From Desulfovibrio sp. 86 (lineage in GTDB: Bacteria > Desulfobacterota > Desulfovibrionia > Desulfovibrionales > Desulfovibrionaceae), in assembly GCF_902702915.1 (NCBI RefSeq), contig NZ_LR738849.1, forward strand, positions 1,736,001 to 1,800,000: a stretch of DNA of 64,000 bases, given 5' to 3'. Numbering within the stretch: position 1 is the stretch's first letter; each line of letters starts with the position of its first letter. The position numbers were made by a program, and so were the translations under genes. A model generated the notes under the pieces. The model saw only the letters and a program-made list of their open reading frames with translations. It was not told where the DNA came from and searched no databases. Positions 53,977 through 62,768 of the stretch are shown here, piece after piece.

Positions 53977-55281
53977 TTAAAATACTGTCTGTCCGTCCAC
54001 CTTGGTGGTCAGAGCCTTGAAGGCCTTGAGCACCAGTTCGCGGCGAAGGTGCTTTTCTTCCCCAGGGGACAGTTCCGGATTGCCCAGGGGGTAGGGAATG
54101 GAGACCGTGGGCACGATGCGGTTGGCCCCGATGCTCAGGGAAATGGGAACAATGGTGCACATGTGGACCACGGGCACATCAGCGGCCTCTTCAATGGCCT
54201 TGGCGAGCGTTGCGCCGCAACGCGTGCAGGTTCCTCACGTGGAGGTGAGGATTACGCCATCCACATGTGCGGCCTTGAGCTGTGAGCCGATTTCGGTGCC
54301 GAACTTGCGGGAGTTGGCCACCGAGGTGCCGTTGCCCACCGTGGTGTAGAACACGTTGTAGAGCTTGCCGATCTTGCCTTCCTTTTCCAGATCGCGCAGC
54401 ACGTCGATGGGCAGCACGCGGTCGGGGTCCTGGTTGGCGTAGGTCTGGTCGTAGCCGCCGTGGGCGGTCAGGTACTTGCCCTTCTCAAGATTGTTGACGC
54501 CTTCAATGCTGTACGCGCCGAAGTTCTGCGCCGAGGAGGCGGCGATATGGTCGGGGTTGCCTTCGGGCACAATGCCGCCCGAAGTGACCAGGGCGATGGT
54601 GGCCTTGCTGAGGTCGGCGATGGCCGGGCGGGGTTCCACACGGTCAAAGATGGGCATGGCGTATTCCGTCTTGAAGGGCTCGCCCTTGATCTTCTTGATC
54701 AGCATGCGCACGGCGCGTTCCGCGCCGGGTTCTTCGTAGAACATGTTCTTGCGTATGCCCTTGGGGAAGATGCCCTCGGCCTCGGGATCGGCTATTTCTT
54801 CGCCGCGCAAAAGCTTGAGCATGGCTGCGGCCATGGCGGGCACGGCCTTGGCCATGCCACGGGCGCTGTCGGAAGTTTCAATGATGGTCACTTCCTTGCG
54901 GTACAGATCAACGCCTGGGCTTTCACGGTACATGCCGCTGACCACAGGCAGGCCCAGCTGCTTGTTGACGGCCGCGCAGACAACGCCGCAGGCCGTGCCG
55001 TAACGGCCAGCGTTAAAGGCAGGCCCGGCGATGACGCCGTCCGCGCCAAAGCGCTTCACGGTTTCCACCATCTGGGCGGCCACTTCTTCAAGGTGATTGG
55101 CGCAGTAGTTGTCGCCGCAGATGAACGTGGCGACGATTTCGGCCTGGCCACCAAGGGCAGCCTTGAAGGCCGCGCCCGGGCCCACGATGCCTTGGCGCAC
55201 TTCGGGGGTTATGTCGGCCTTTTCTTCACCGCCGATGCCGGCAAAAAACTGATTGATATAGTGTATAAGCTTATATGCCAT
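53977..55281 (-). CDS. grdB: Glycine reductase component B selenoprotein (locus 2)
   Basis: 434 residues including selenocysteine at codon 349 (TGA 54237-54235), context ILTST-U-GTCTRCGATL. The downstream frame continues through EEAADVPVVHMCTIVPISL and SIPYPLGNPELSPGEEKH to TAA at 53979-53977. Stopping at the TGA would remove 86 residues. It has GPAFNAGRYGTACG and TSGGIVPEGNPDHIA signatures and starts with MAYKLIHYINQFFAG. It pairs with grdE 35 bp upstream. The glycine riboswitch upstream of the operon supports glycine as its substrate. Confidence 0.96.
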
Positions 55282-55316
55282 GATGATCTCCTGCTCCTTG
55301 AGCCGGCTGCGCCCCC

Positions 55317-56603
55317 TTACAGGGTGCGGCCGCCGATGCGGTTGAAGCCCAGTTCGTTGGTCGCGCCAAGGATGGCCTGCAATTCCACTTCAAGGCTGCC
55401 GTCTTCGCGCACAGAGCCGAAGAAGCCGCCAGCAATGGTTTCAGCGGGAGTCAGATCGCCGATAACCTTGGCCATGGGCGGCAGCACGATAAGTTCGTTG
55501 GCGTTGCCAGCGGTGACGCAGGCGTCGCCCTCGGGGCACGAGTCGGCCAGGGACTGGCTGGAGCCGTCGCGCCCGGCGAATTCGTCCGTGATGAGCACGG
55601 TTCTGATGCCAGCCTGCTCGGACTTGCGGCAGTTCATGATGAGGTCGGCGTCCGGGTTGCCGAAGCCTTCCTCGCTGATGACGACGGCATCGACGCCGAG
55701 CATGCGGGCCAGCTTGACCGCGTAGGAAGAGCTGCGCTTCTTGTCCGCCAGGGTGACGTTTTCATTGGTGATGATGACGCCCACGAAGTTGAGTTCCTTG
55801 CCGTGATGCGCATAAAGGCTTCGGATCACGGGGTTGTTCAGGTGGACGTAAGTGCTGTTCTTGTCGCAGGCGGACACGCAGTTGCCGGAGATGATCGCGC
55901 CGTCCATAATTTCCGTGGGGCTGATCATGGTGGGCAGGATGCGCTTGGCGTCCACGCCGTAAACCCAGGTGTCGTGCAGCAGGCCCTGAGATTGCAGCAT
56001 GTAGATGTAGGCCACCTTGGGCAGGCCGGGATGGGCGTGCATGGCCTCGCTGAACGCGGGAAAGTCAAAGGTTTCCACCTTGTCGGCCGTGGCGCCCTTG
56101 CAGGCGGCGGCAAGGTAGTGGGCGGCGCGCAGTCCGGCACGGCGGAAGCACGCCTCGCACTGGTGGGGCTCCATCTCGGCCACGGGCGACAGCGAGATGG
56201 TCAGGTTGCACGTCTTTGAAAACGGCGTGTAGTCCGCGCCGGGGCCGGTCATGTCCACAATGCCTTCCTGCGGGGCCACCACGCGGCCTGTGGTCAGCAC
56301 GGCCATGCCGCTCAAGACCAGGGTCTTGCCTTCACCGGCGCTTTCCACATCGCCTATCCAGCCGGGAAAGACCTCGCCCGGCCCCTCCAGCTTGCAGCGG
56401 GGCTCAATGGCGTCCTTCACGGGCATGATGCGCGTGTTTTCGCCGGGGTGGGCAGCGTCGATCTCGACTCCGCCGAGGCGTTCGTCCTGCATGAGCAGGG
56501 CAGTAAGTTCTTCCTTGTTGACGGTAAGCACGCCGCCGCTGACGCCTGTGCGCGCGCCAAAGACCAGCTTGCTGATTGTGATGCGGTGCAGTTCCAACTT
56601 CAC
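55317..56603 (-). CDS. grdE: Glycine reductase component B, pyruvoyl-forming proprotein (locus 2)
   Basis: 428 residues from GTG 56603 (site CAAGGAGATGTAAC; VKLELHRI matches the MKLELHKI of its paralogue); a longer frame to 56660 lies within grdX and is rejected. The autocatalytic site is Asn241-Cys242 in IISGNCVSACDKN, the position reported for glycine reductase proproteins. PVKDAIEPRCKLEG, GADYTPFSK and ISEEGFGNPDADL are conserved. It starts 1 nt after the grdX stop. Under the glycine riboswitch it is the best candidate for a true glycine-specific component. Confidence 0.94.
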   Translation of the reverse strand: MKLELHRITISKLVFGARTGVSGGVLTVNKEELTALLMQDERLGGVEIDAAHPGENTRIMPVKDAIEPRCKLEGPGEVFPGWIGDVESAGEGKTLVLSGMAVLTTGRVVAPQEGIVDMTGPGADYTPFSKTCNLTISLSPVAEMEPHQCEACFRRAGLRAAHYLAAACKGATADKVETFDFPAFSEAMHAHPGLPKVAYIYMLQSQGLLHDTWVYGVDAKRILPTMISPTEIMDGAIISGNCVSACDKNSTYVHLNNPVIRSLYAHHGKELNFVGVIITNENVTLADKKRSSSYAVKLARMLGVDAVVISEEGFGNPDADLIMNCRKSEQAGIRTVLITDEFAGRDGSSQSLADSCPEGDACVTAGNANELIVLPPMAKVIGDLTPAETIAGGFFGSVREDGSLEVELQAILGATNELGFNRIGGRTL

Positions 56604-56604
56604 G

Positions 56605-57081
56605 TTACATCTCCTTGTGGTGTGAAAGCACGCCCGGCGCGGGGGCCGGATGCCTTCCATTGAGGTTCAAAAGGCTTTTGATGCTGCAGCCCAGGCTCTC
56701 AATAGTTGCGCGCAGAAGCTCCACGTCCACAAAGGCGCAGTCCCGCAAAGCGCTGCTGTCCATGCGTATGGGCGCAAGGACGGCAGCGGCGTCGTAACGG
56801 GCCTGAGCCTGCTCAATGAGTTCAAGAGATGTGATGTCCACCAAAGCGGGGGCTTCGGAAGATGGTTGGGCACAAGATGACAGGATCAAGGAACGGTACG
56901 GCATCTGCCGGGGCAGAAAGTTGCCGTACAAGGGATGATTGGCAAGACGCCAACCCTGGTGGATCTGATCGCGCGCCGCGCGAATGACAGACGCGGATCA
57001 GCCCGTGATGAGCGTGACGCTCAGTCCCTTGGGGGCCATCTCCTGAAAACGGGGATTGTTGGTAATAAGGACGTGAAGCAT
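56605..57081 (-). pseudogene. grdX: grdX homologue with in-frame TGA at codon 28 (locus 2)
   Basis: Read from ATG 57081 it gives MLHVLITNNPRFQEMAPKG then VTLITG, TGA (57000-56998), SASVIRAARDQIHQGWRLANH, PLYGNFLPRQMPYRSLIL and a C-terminal domain to TAA at 56607-56605, 158 codons in total. Both sides of the TGA align with GrdX proteins, including the intact 126-residue one at 46858, whose matching region reads VSGGLTAIYQALCDHLQNGH. So the frame is conserved and only this codon is anomalous: a Gly-to-stop change (GGA to TGA) is one explanation, selenocysteine recoding another. A partial stem (GATCCGCG...CGCGCGATC) follows the TGA. Reinitiation at ATG 56931 could give a 108-residue product. It starts the riboswitch-controlled operon. 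Confidence 0.65.
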
Positions 57082-57141
57082 AAGCGTACCTGCGGTTTAA
57101 TGGCACGCCCTGTCTCCACAAGTGGATTCAGCAGCACTAAG

Positions 57142-57237
57142 ATGTGCGATTCTTTTACCTGAGAGTTTCAGCCTTTTGGCCTTGCCCCTTCGGTGCCTCT
57201 GCGCTGGCGTTCAGTACAGAGGACTCTCTCGCGCACT
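57142..57237 (-). promoter_or_regulatory. Glycine riboswitch (single aptamer visible)
   Basis: Read on the minus strand it has GCGAGAGAGTCC, GCAGAGGCACCGAAGGGGCAA, GGCCAAAAGGC and TGAAACTCTCAGGTAAAAG, which are the conserved core blocks of the glycine aptamer. It ends about 60 nt upstream of grdX in the same orientation, and it should switch the locus 2 operon on when glycine is high. A second tandem aptamer, common in this class, is not apparent in the 120 bp further upstream. Confidence 0.93.
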
Positions 57238-57767
57238 TACCACGATTCAAAAATGTACTATTGAGAAAAAAGTGTCAAGCTCACGGGAGTGGAAATAATT
57301 TTTCACAATGCCGCCTGCGGGCAATTGTTTGGCTAACCAACATAATTATAATGCAATAAAAATTTCCGTTAGCAGCAGTATTTTTGTTATGCTTTTTTCT
57401 GCGGCCATAATTTTCGGCCGCCGCACCGCAAAGCAAAGCCCGCGCGGGCCAATCCCGGCGGGCTGCTTCTCCTGACAGCGCTTCAGGGCGCGGTCAGGGG
57501 CCAACGAAGACCCAGTATATAGGTATGTAAAAAAGCTTTGTCAATATTTGTTATCAATATTGACACGCTCCACGTTTTACAGTCTGCAAAAACAGTTTGC
57601 AAAAACAGACAGTTGCTAAAACAAGATTTTAGAGCACGCGACAGCGCGGTAGCGGAACCCTTCCGAGCACTGCCGTCATGCGCCTGCCTCAGGGTTTTGT
57701 GTTCGGCGTATGGGGGCCGCCCTTCCAGATGCCGCCCCAAATGTCGCCCCCAATGACGCAGTCTGTT
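57238..57767. other. Intergenic region between locus 2 and the LysR gene
   Basis: No gene is supported here. The AT-rich part 57250-57400 should contain the promoter of locus 2. The segment 57530-57660 contains a TATTGACA..TATTGATAACA inverted repeat (57540-57563, TTTGTCAATATTTGTTATCAATATTGAC). GCGGGCC...GGCGGGC hairpins occur near 57440-57470. Confidence 0.4.
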
Positions 57768-58694
57768 CTACAAAGGCATGGCTGCCGCCAGTGCCGTCAG
57801 CGTCCGGGCCAGCGGGCCTTTGTCCTGCGGCACGACAAGTCCAAGCCGCAGATGAAAGGCATGGTCGTCTTGCAGCCGCGCAAAGGCGACGCCGTCTCTG
57901 CGTATGGCCGCAAAGGAGGCTGGCAAAAGCCCCATGCCTTCGCCAGCAGCGATACGGGCCAGCAGCACGTCGTGCTCCGTCGGTTCCTCGAGATAGTGCG
58001 GCATGAAGCCCATGCGCGCAAAGCGGGTTTTCGCGTAGTCGAAGAATCCCGGATTGATCTCGCGTCTGAACCAGAAGAGCGGCCGCTGGCTGAAATTTTT
58101 CAGCGACACGACCTCTGGCGCCGCATCCTCCGGCGCGAACCATGATGCGGGCAATGCGGCCAGCATGGGTTCGGCGTACGGCAGTTCCTGCAGCAGCAGG
58201 CCGGGCGCGTCCAGCGGCAGGGCCACAAAGGCGGCGTCGAGCCTGCCTTTGCGCATGTCGCGCGCGAGCCTTGTGGAGGCTTCCCTTTGAATATGCAGCC
58301 CGTCGGCAAAGAACTCCGTCAAGCGCCGCTCCAGGCCAGCAAAGACGCCCTGTTCAAAGGCCGTGGTAAACCCTATGCGCGGGCGCTGCTCCTGGGGGTG
58401 GATGTCTTGCCGCAGGCGTTTGTAGGTTGCGTCCTTCATCTGCAAAAGCGGTCTGACTATGGCCAGCACGCGCGCGCCCTCGTCTGTCAACGTAAGCCCC
58501 TTGCTGTGCCGGACAAAAAGCGCCACGCCCAGCCGTTCCTCCAGCTGCTTGATCTGCCGACTCAAGGGCGGTTGCGCCATGAACAGGCGATCCGCCGCGC
58601 GGCGCAGGCTGTTTTCCTCCGCAACCACAGAGAAATGGTAGAAATGCCGGACATCTATGGCGTCGAGGGCTGATTTTGAAACGGTCTTTGTCAT
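57768..58694 (-). CDS. LysR-family transcriptional regulator
   Basis: 308 residues. The winged helix-turn-helix is at about 17-75: FYHFSVVAEENSLRRAADRLFMAQPPLSRQIKQLEERLGVALFVRHSKG, followed by LTLTDEGARVLA. The C-terminal substrate-binding domain (PRIGFTTAFEQGVFAGLERRL, GRLDAAFVALPLDAPG) is complete. It is divergent from the aldo/keto reductase across a 200-bp region, the classical LysR arrangement, so it probably controls that gene. The stop is followed closely by the 57.2-57.8 kb intergenic region. The effector is unknown. Confidence 0.92.
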   Translation of the reverse strand: MTKTVSKSALDAIDVRHFYHFSVVAEENSLRRAADRLFMAQPPLSRQIKQLEERLGVALFVRHSKGLTLTDEGARVLAIVRPLLQMKDATYKRLRQDIHPQEQRPRIGFTTAFEQGVFAGLERRLTEFFADGLHIQREASTRLARDMRKGRLDAAFVALPLDAPGLLLQELPYAEPMLAALPASWFAPEDAAPEVVSLKNFSQRPLFWFRREINPGFFDYAKTRFARMGFMPHYLEEPTEHDVLLARIAAGEGMGLLPASFAAIRRDGVAFARLQDDHAFHLRLGLVVPQDKGPLARTLTALAAAMPL

Positions 58695-58895
58695 ACCTAA
58701 AAGGTATCACAAAACAAGTATGATGCAAAGCGCCCGTGGCTGGCTATGTTTCAGGGGCGGTTCGCGTCGCATGCCCTTGAGCCCGCCTGATCCTGCGGCC
58801 GTCAGGCAGGCGTTGGCCCTGAGGCGCAGGCACGGGGCCGCCGCGCTGCCGCGCGCCAACCCAAAAAAACACCAACTGCCAGGGAGGCAGAACAC

Positions 58896-59921
58896 ATGAC
58901 GCAACACTACGCAGCAATGCCCATTCGTGAACTTGGAGACGGTTTTTCGGCGTCCGCCATTTCCTTTGGGGCCATGGGCATGTCGGAATTTTATGGAAAA
59001 ACGCCTGATGACGAAGCCAGTCTGGCGGTGCTTGATCGCGCGCTGGAACTGGGCGTGACCATGCTTGACACCGCCGACATGTACGGGCGTGGGCACAATG
59101 AGCGGCTCATGGCCAAATTTGTCGCCCGCCATCCCCAGGAACATGCCAGCGGGCGCATCCGCATTGCCACCAAGTTCGGCATTGACCGCGATCCCGCCGA
59201 TTCGTACAAGCGCAGCATCAACAATTCGCCGGACTATATCCGCAAGGCCTGCGAAGCGTCGCTGCAGCGCCTTGGCGTTGAGCGCATAGACCTGTACTAC
59301 GCGCACAGGGTCAATACCGATGTTGACATCGCAGACACCATGGGCGTGCTCGCCGACCTCAAGCAGCAGGGCAAGATCGCGCACATAGGTTTGTGCGAGG
59401 TTTCTGCCGCGACTCTGGCCAGGGCGCACGCCGCGCATCCCGTGGCGGCGCTGCAAAGCGAATATTCCCTGTGGACGCGCGAAATGGAGCATGAGGTTCT
59501 CCCCGCATGCCAGAGACTGGGCATTGGTTTTGTGGCCTACAGCCCGCTGGGCCGGGGATTTTTGACAGGAAAATACTCTTCGCCGGATGCTCTTGAGGCC
59601 GGGGACTTTCGCCGTGACAATCCGCGCTTTCAGGCGGACAACCTCCGCCACAACCTGAAACTGCTGCCCGCCCTGCAGGCCGTGGCTCAAAAGCATGGCT
59701 GCACGCCGGCACAGATTGCGCTGGCCTGGCTTCTCGGCCGTTACGAGCGCCTTGTGGTCATTCCCGGCACACGCAGCGTCGCCCGTCTGGAAGAAAACTG
59801 CCGTGCCGCGCATGTTGCGCTGCCGCATGAAGACATTGCGCAGCTTGACGCCGTGTTTACGGAGCAGGCGGTGCACGGCCAGCGGTATCCGCAGGAAGGC
59901 ATGAAGGGGGCCAATGCCTGA
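58896..59921 (+). CDS. Aldo/keto reductase
   Basis: 341 residues with CAGGGAGGCAGAACAC ribosome site. The (alpha/beta)8 NADPH-dependent oxidoreductase signatures are MGMSEFYGKTPD, MLDTADMYGRGHNERLM (catalytic Asp and Tyr), the Lys-containing IATKFGI, the His in LYYAHRVN, YSPLGRGFLTGKY and VVIPGTRSVARLEEN. This is the AKR13-like (YakC) group acting on aldehydes and ketones. The physiological substrate is unknown. The adjacent divergent LysR gene is its likely regulator, and a terminator follows. Confidence 0.93.
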   Translation: MTQHYAAMPIRELGDGFSASAISFGAMGMSEFYGKTPDDEASLAVLDRALELGVTMLDTADMYGRGHNERLMAKFVARHPQEHASGRIRIATKFGIDRDPADSYKRSINNSPDYIRKACEASLQRLGVERIDLYYAHRVNTDVDIADTMGVLADLKQQGKIAHIGLCEVSAATLARAHAAHPVAALQSEYSLWTREMEHEVLPACQRLGIGFVAYSPLGRGFLTGKYSSPDALEAGDFRRDNPRFQADNLRHNLKLLPALQAVAQKHGCTPAQIALAWLLGRYERLVVIPGTRSVARLEENCRAAHVALPHEDIAQLDAVFTEQAVHGQRYPQEGMKGANA

Positions 59922-59972
59922 TTTTTCGCGGCGCAGATCGCGCCCGAACATCTTCGAGATATTGGATATAAA

Positions 59973-60010
59973 GGCCGGGGCCTGCGCAAAAAACGCAGGT
60001 CCCGGTTTTG
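59973..60010 (+). terminator. Terminator after the aldo/keto reductase
   Basis: CCGGGGCCTGCG-CAAAAAA-CGCAGGTCCCGG-TTTTG: a 12-bp stem with one mismatch and a short T-run. Confidence 0.8.
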
Positions 60011-60177
60011 TATGGCAACTGCCATGGCTGGCAGGGAGCAAGGAGTGCAGGGCATATTCAGGATGAAACGCTCAGGCCACCGTACAAACAGGCTTCCGCT
60101 GTGAGGGCGTTTGCGCAGCATGTTTGCGCGGGTTTTGCCTTTCGGGCATGGGGTACCCTTGAGAGCGCATATGCCCC

Positions 60178-60290
60178 AGAGCATGTGCCAGTTGAAATAC
60201 TCGCCCACGGCAGGCTAAGCCTGCCGTGGGCATTTCGCGGCAAGGATTTTCAGAAAAACCCTTGCCGCGCCGTTAACGCACTTCATTCGC
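60178..60290. repeat. GAGCA-related element fragment with hairpins
   Basis: It starts GAGCATGTGCC and contains a GCCCACGGCAGG-CTAAG-CCTGCCGTGGGC hairpin and then GCGGCAAGGATTTTCAGAAAAACCCTTGCCGCG, much like the interior of the element at 39924-40046. The left end lacks TA. The hairpins may terminate the redox operon from the right. Confidence 0.45.
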
Positions 60291-60298
60291 AAACGGAT

Positions 60299-61483
60299 TT
60301 AATCTTCCTGCTCCGCCTGTGGGAGCAAGGGGATAAGCCTTGCGGCAAGAAGCACAATGAGGCCCGCAAGACCAAAGCCCGTCAGGCCCACCAGCAGTTC
60401 GCCAATGGTGGGCACATAGGAGGCAGGCCCCGTGTACAGGGGATTGCCCTGTACCAGCATGCCCGGGAAGATGTCCACCGGATAGGCTTGCGGCGCAATG
60501 GTCAGTACGTACATGAGGGCCATGCCGCCCACGGCCGTGGCAAGGGCCGCCGCCAGCAGGCAGGCGCGGCTGCCCCGGCATGGAGGAGCCAGCAGCAGGA
60601 TCAGCGGCAATACCGTCCCCACCGCCAGATAGCCTCCCCAGAACAGAAGGGGATAGACGCCGCCCGTGCAGAGCACAAAGGCTTCGTATCCACGCTGTGC
60701 GGGGGAAGCGATGCCGATGAGGTTCAGGGCCAGAACCATGTAAAAGGACACCGCGATGAGGGTGGCCAACAGACCGCGAATGCGCCCTGAAGCCGCGTCA
60801 AGCCGGGCCTGGCGCTGCCCGCTGTATTCAAGGCCCGCCAGAACGAGCACAAACACGGCCAGCCCCAGAGAAAGGGAAAGGGCGATGAACAGCGGCGGCA
60901 TGATGGCGGAGTGCATTCCCCCGCGACCGGCCAGCACGCCGAACACCGAACCCGTTCCCGTGGTCATGATGAGCCGCCACAAAAAGCTTGCCACGCCGAA
61001 AGGCCGGACAATGCCGCCCTGGGGCGCGGCGAGCATCACAAGGCCATACAGGCCGACAATGATGAAAAAGCCCGTATAGATGAGAATGTTGACGGCAAAC
61101 ACCGAGGTAAAGTTGAAGTGGGTGAGGGCCGTGAATATCTGGTCGGGCCGCCCCAGATCAATGAGCAGCGCAAAAAGGCCCCCGGCAAGCAGGGCCAGGG
61201 CAAGCAGGCAGGAAAGCCGTGAAAAGGGCTTGTAGTCCTGCTTGCCGAACACCGAGGCGATGGAGGCCACGTTAAGCGCGCCGGATGCCGCCACAATGCA
61301 GAAGGTGGCCATGGCCAGCGACAGGCCCCAGGGCACGGCGTTGCTCATGCCGGTGACGTAGTGGCCGTTGCTTTCAATATGCCATGTGGCCAGAAGACCC
61401 GCCAGCGTGGCCAGAGCGCAGATGCCCAGGCCAATCAGCGCCCGCCGGGAGAAAAGAATGCGACGGTAGGTTACGTAGTTCAT
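60299..61483 (-). CDS. NrfD/PsrC-family membrane subunit (DsrP-like)
   Basis: 394 residues with about ten transmembrane helices. The N-terminus (TGMSNAVPWGLSLAMATFCIV followed by a cluster of helices, IDLGRPDQIFTALTHFNF) is typical of the NrfD/PsrC family, which exchanges electrons between the quinone pool and a periplasmic iron-sulfur partner. It starts overlapping the upstream ferredoxin gene (ATGA), with a GGGGGTGAACTT ribosome site. With the genes upstream the order cytochrome-FeS-NrfD is the same as dsrJ-dsrO-dsrP, but no dsrM/dsrK genes precede them here. Therefore I name it only as DsrP-like. Confidence 0.88.
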   Translation of the reverse strand: MNYVTYRRILFSRRALIGLGICALATLAGLLATWHIESNGHYVTGMSNAVPWGLSLAMATFCIVAASGALNVASIASVFGKQDYKPFSRLSCLLALALLAGGLFALLIDLGRPDQIFTALTHFNFTSVFAVNILIYTGFFIIVGLYGLVMLAAPQGGIVRPFGVASFLWRLIMTTGTGSVFGVLAGRGGMHSAIMPPLFIALSLSLGLAVFVLVLAGLEYSGQRQARLDAASGRIRGLLATLIAVSFYMVLALNLIGIASPAQRGYEAFVLCTGGVYPLLFWGGYLAVGTVLPLILLLAPPCRGSRACLLAAALATAVGGMALMYVLTIAPQAYPVDIFPGMLVQGNPLYTGPASYVPTIGELLVGLTGFGLAGLIVLLAARLIPLLPQAEQED

Positions 61484-62235
61484 AAGTTCACCCCCACATA
61501 ACGCACGCTTGGGTCCGTGCGCAGGTCAGCGCGCAGGGCGGCAGCGCCAAAGGCGACCACCCGTTTGGCAATGAGGCTTGTGGGGTCATTGAGATCGCCA
61601 AAGAGTATGGCCTCATGGCCGCTACGGGCACAGGCTTCCACACAGGCTGGCAGCTGCCCCTTGTTGATGCGTTGCACGCACATGTTGCAACCCTCGGCCG
61701 AGCCCTTGCCACGCGGCGAAATCGGGCTCGGTTCCTTTACCTCTTCATGCGTGAAGCCGCGCGCCTTGAACGGGCAGGCCATAACGCAGTAGCGGCAGCC
61801 GATGCACAAATGCTTGTCCACCAGCACGATGCCATCCGCGCGTTTGAGGCTGGCCCCGGTGGGGCACACTTCAACGCACTGGGCATTGCCGCAGTGCTGG
61901 CACATGATGGGCATATGGGCCACATGTCCGGTTCCGGGATCAGTGACCTGCACCTTGCGGATCCACTGCGGGTCGGTGGCCGGGCGGCCATTGTCCGTGA
62001 GGCCGTTTGTGGAGGCGCAGGCATCCACACAGGCGGTGCAATCGCCCACGCATTTGCGTGTATCAATCAGCAGGCCCCAGCGCTGGCGTCCGGCTTCGTC
62101 CGCAAGGGCGGGACGCGCCGTCAGCAGCACGCCGGGCGCGAGCAGGGTTGCGCCCGCTCCCAGCAGGAAGCGGCGACGCGACTGCATGCACGATTCCCCT
62201 GCGCACGCGGTTTTTCTGTTTTCATTGGCGCTCAT
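61480..62235 (-). CDS. Tat-exported four-cluster iron-sulfur protein (DsrO-like)
   Basis: 251 residues from ATG 62235, with AAGGAGCGGGAAA ribosome site. A twin-arginine signal (SRRRFLLGAGATLLAPGV) directs it to the periplasm. Four ferredoxin-like clusters are suggested by CVGDCTACVDAC, CQHCGNAQCVEVCPTGA, CIGCRYCVMACPFKA and CNMCVQ...CVEAC. The order and lengths match DsrO/NrfC-type electron-transfer subunits. It is coupled at both ends by ATGA overlaps to the triheme cytochrome and the NrfD subunit. It should pass electrons between the membrane subunit and the cytochrome. Confidence 0.9.
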   Translation of the reverse strand: MSANENRKTACAGESCMQSRRRFLLGAGATLLAPGVLLTARPALADEAGRQRWGLLIDTRKCVGDCTACVDACASTNGLTDNGRPATDPQWIRKVQVTDPGTGHVAHMPIMCQHCGNAQCVEVCPTGASLKRADGIVLVDKHLCIGCRYCVMACPFKARGFTHEEVKEPSPISPRGKGSAEGCNMCVQRINKGQLPACVEACARSGHEAILFGDLNDPTSLIAKRVVAFGAAALRADLRTDPSVRYVGVNL

Positions 62236-62753
62236 TTTCCCGCTCCTTTGGCCGCCTGTTCCTGCGTGTACTTCTGCCATTGCTGCAAGCGCGCCTTTAT
62301 GACATCGGCATTGCGCACTTCGGGCGACATGACGGCGGGGTCCGTGGTCGGCAGGGACGCGTGGCAGGTGAAGCAGTTGATGGAAACACCCGACTTGGCG
62401 TGGCACTGGTTGCAGAAGTGGCGCGGATCGGCCGCGCTCACGGGTTTTTCGCCGTCCCGCACGATGTGACAGGTGACGCAGCGCTCTATGGTGTTGTCTT
62501 CCTTACGGGTCGTGGCGCGTGCGGCATGGGTCATGCCTTCCAGAAGCAGCTCTTTGTGATTTTTGCGCATGATCTCCGGGTTTTCAGACCAGTGACCGCG
62601 CACAAGCTTCTGTTGGGGCACGGGCGGGGCCGCTTCGGCCGCGACCGCCACGTGTGGGGGCGTTGCAAAAAACACCCCCGCAGCCGCCAGCAGCGCCCCC
62701 AGCAGCAAGGCTGGCAAAAGACGATGCCGCACTATGGTATTGAACTGTTGCAT
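62232..62753 (-). CDS. Periplasmic triheme cytochrome c (DsrJ-like)
   Basis: 173 residues. An N-terminal hydrophobic stretch (about 11-38) acts as signal or anchor. Three heme c motifs follow: CVTCH (92-96), CNQCH (114-118), CFTCH (127-131). The segment IMRKNHKELLLEGMTHAARA before them and the spacing of the last two motifs resemble DsrJ. The ribosome site is AAAGGACAAGCC. It is the second gene after the cytochrome/PstS fusion and is coupled to the DsrO-like gene. It probably is an electron carrier of the same complex, but the terminal reaction is unknown. Confidence 0.85.
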   Translation of the reverse strand: MQQFNTIVRHRLLPALLLGALLAAAGVFFATPPHVAVAAEAAPPVPQQKLVRGHWSENPEIMRKNHKELLLEGMTHAARATTRKEDNTIERCVTCHIVRDGEKPVSAADPRHFCNQCHAKSGVSINCFTCHASLPTTDPAVMSPEVRNADVIKARLQQWQKYTQEQAAKGAGK

Positions 62754-62768
62754 GGCTTGTCCTTTGTT

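Noticed and set aside
36177..57237. A mobile island with integrase carrying the grd loci
   Set aside because: No integrase, transposase, tRNA target or attachment repeats are visible at either edge. Only small non-autonomous elements are present.
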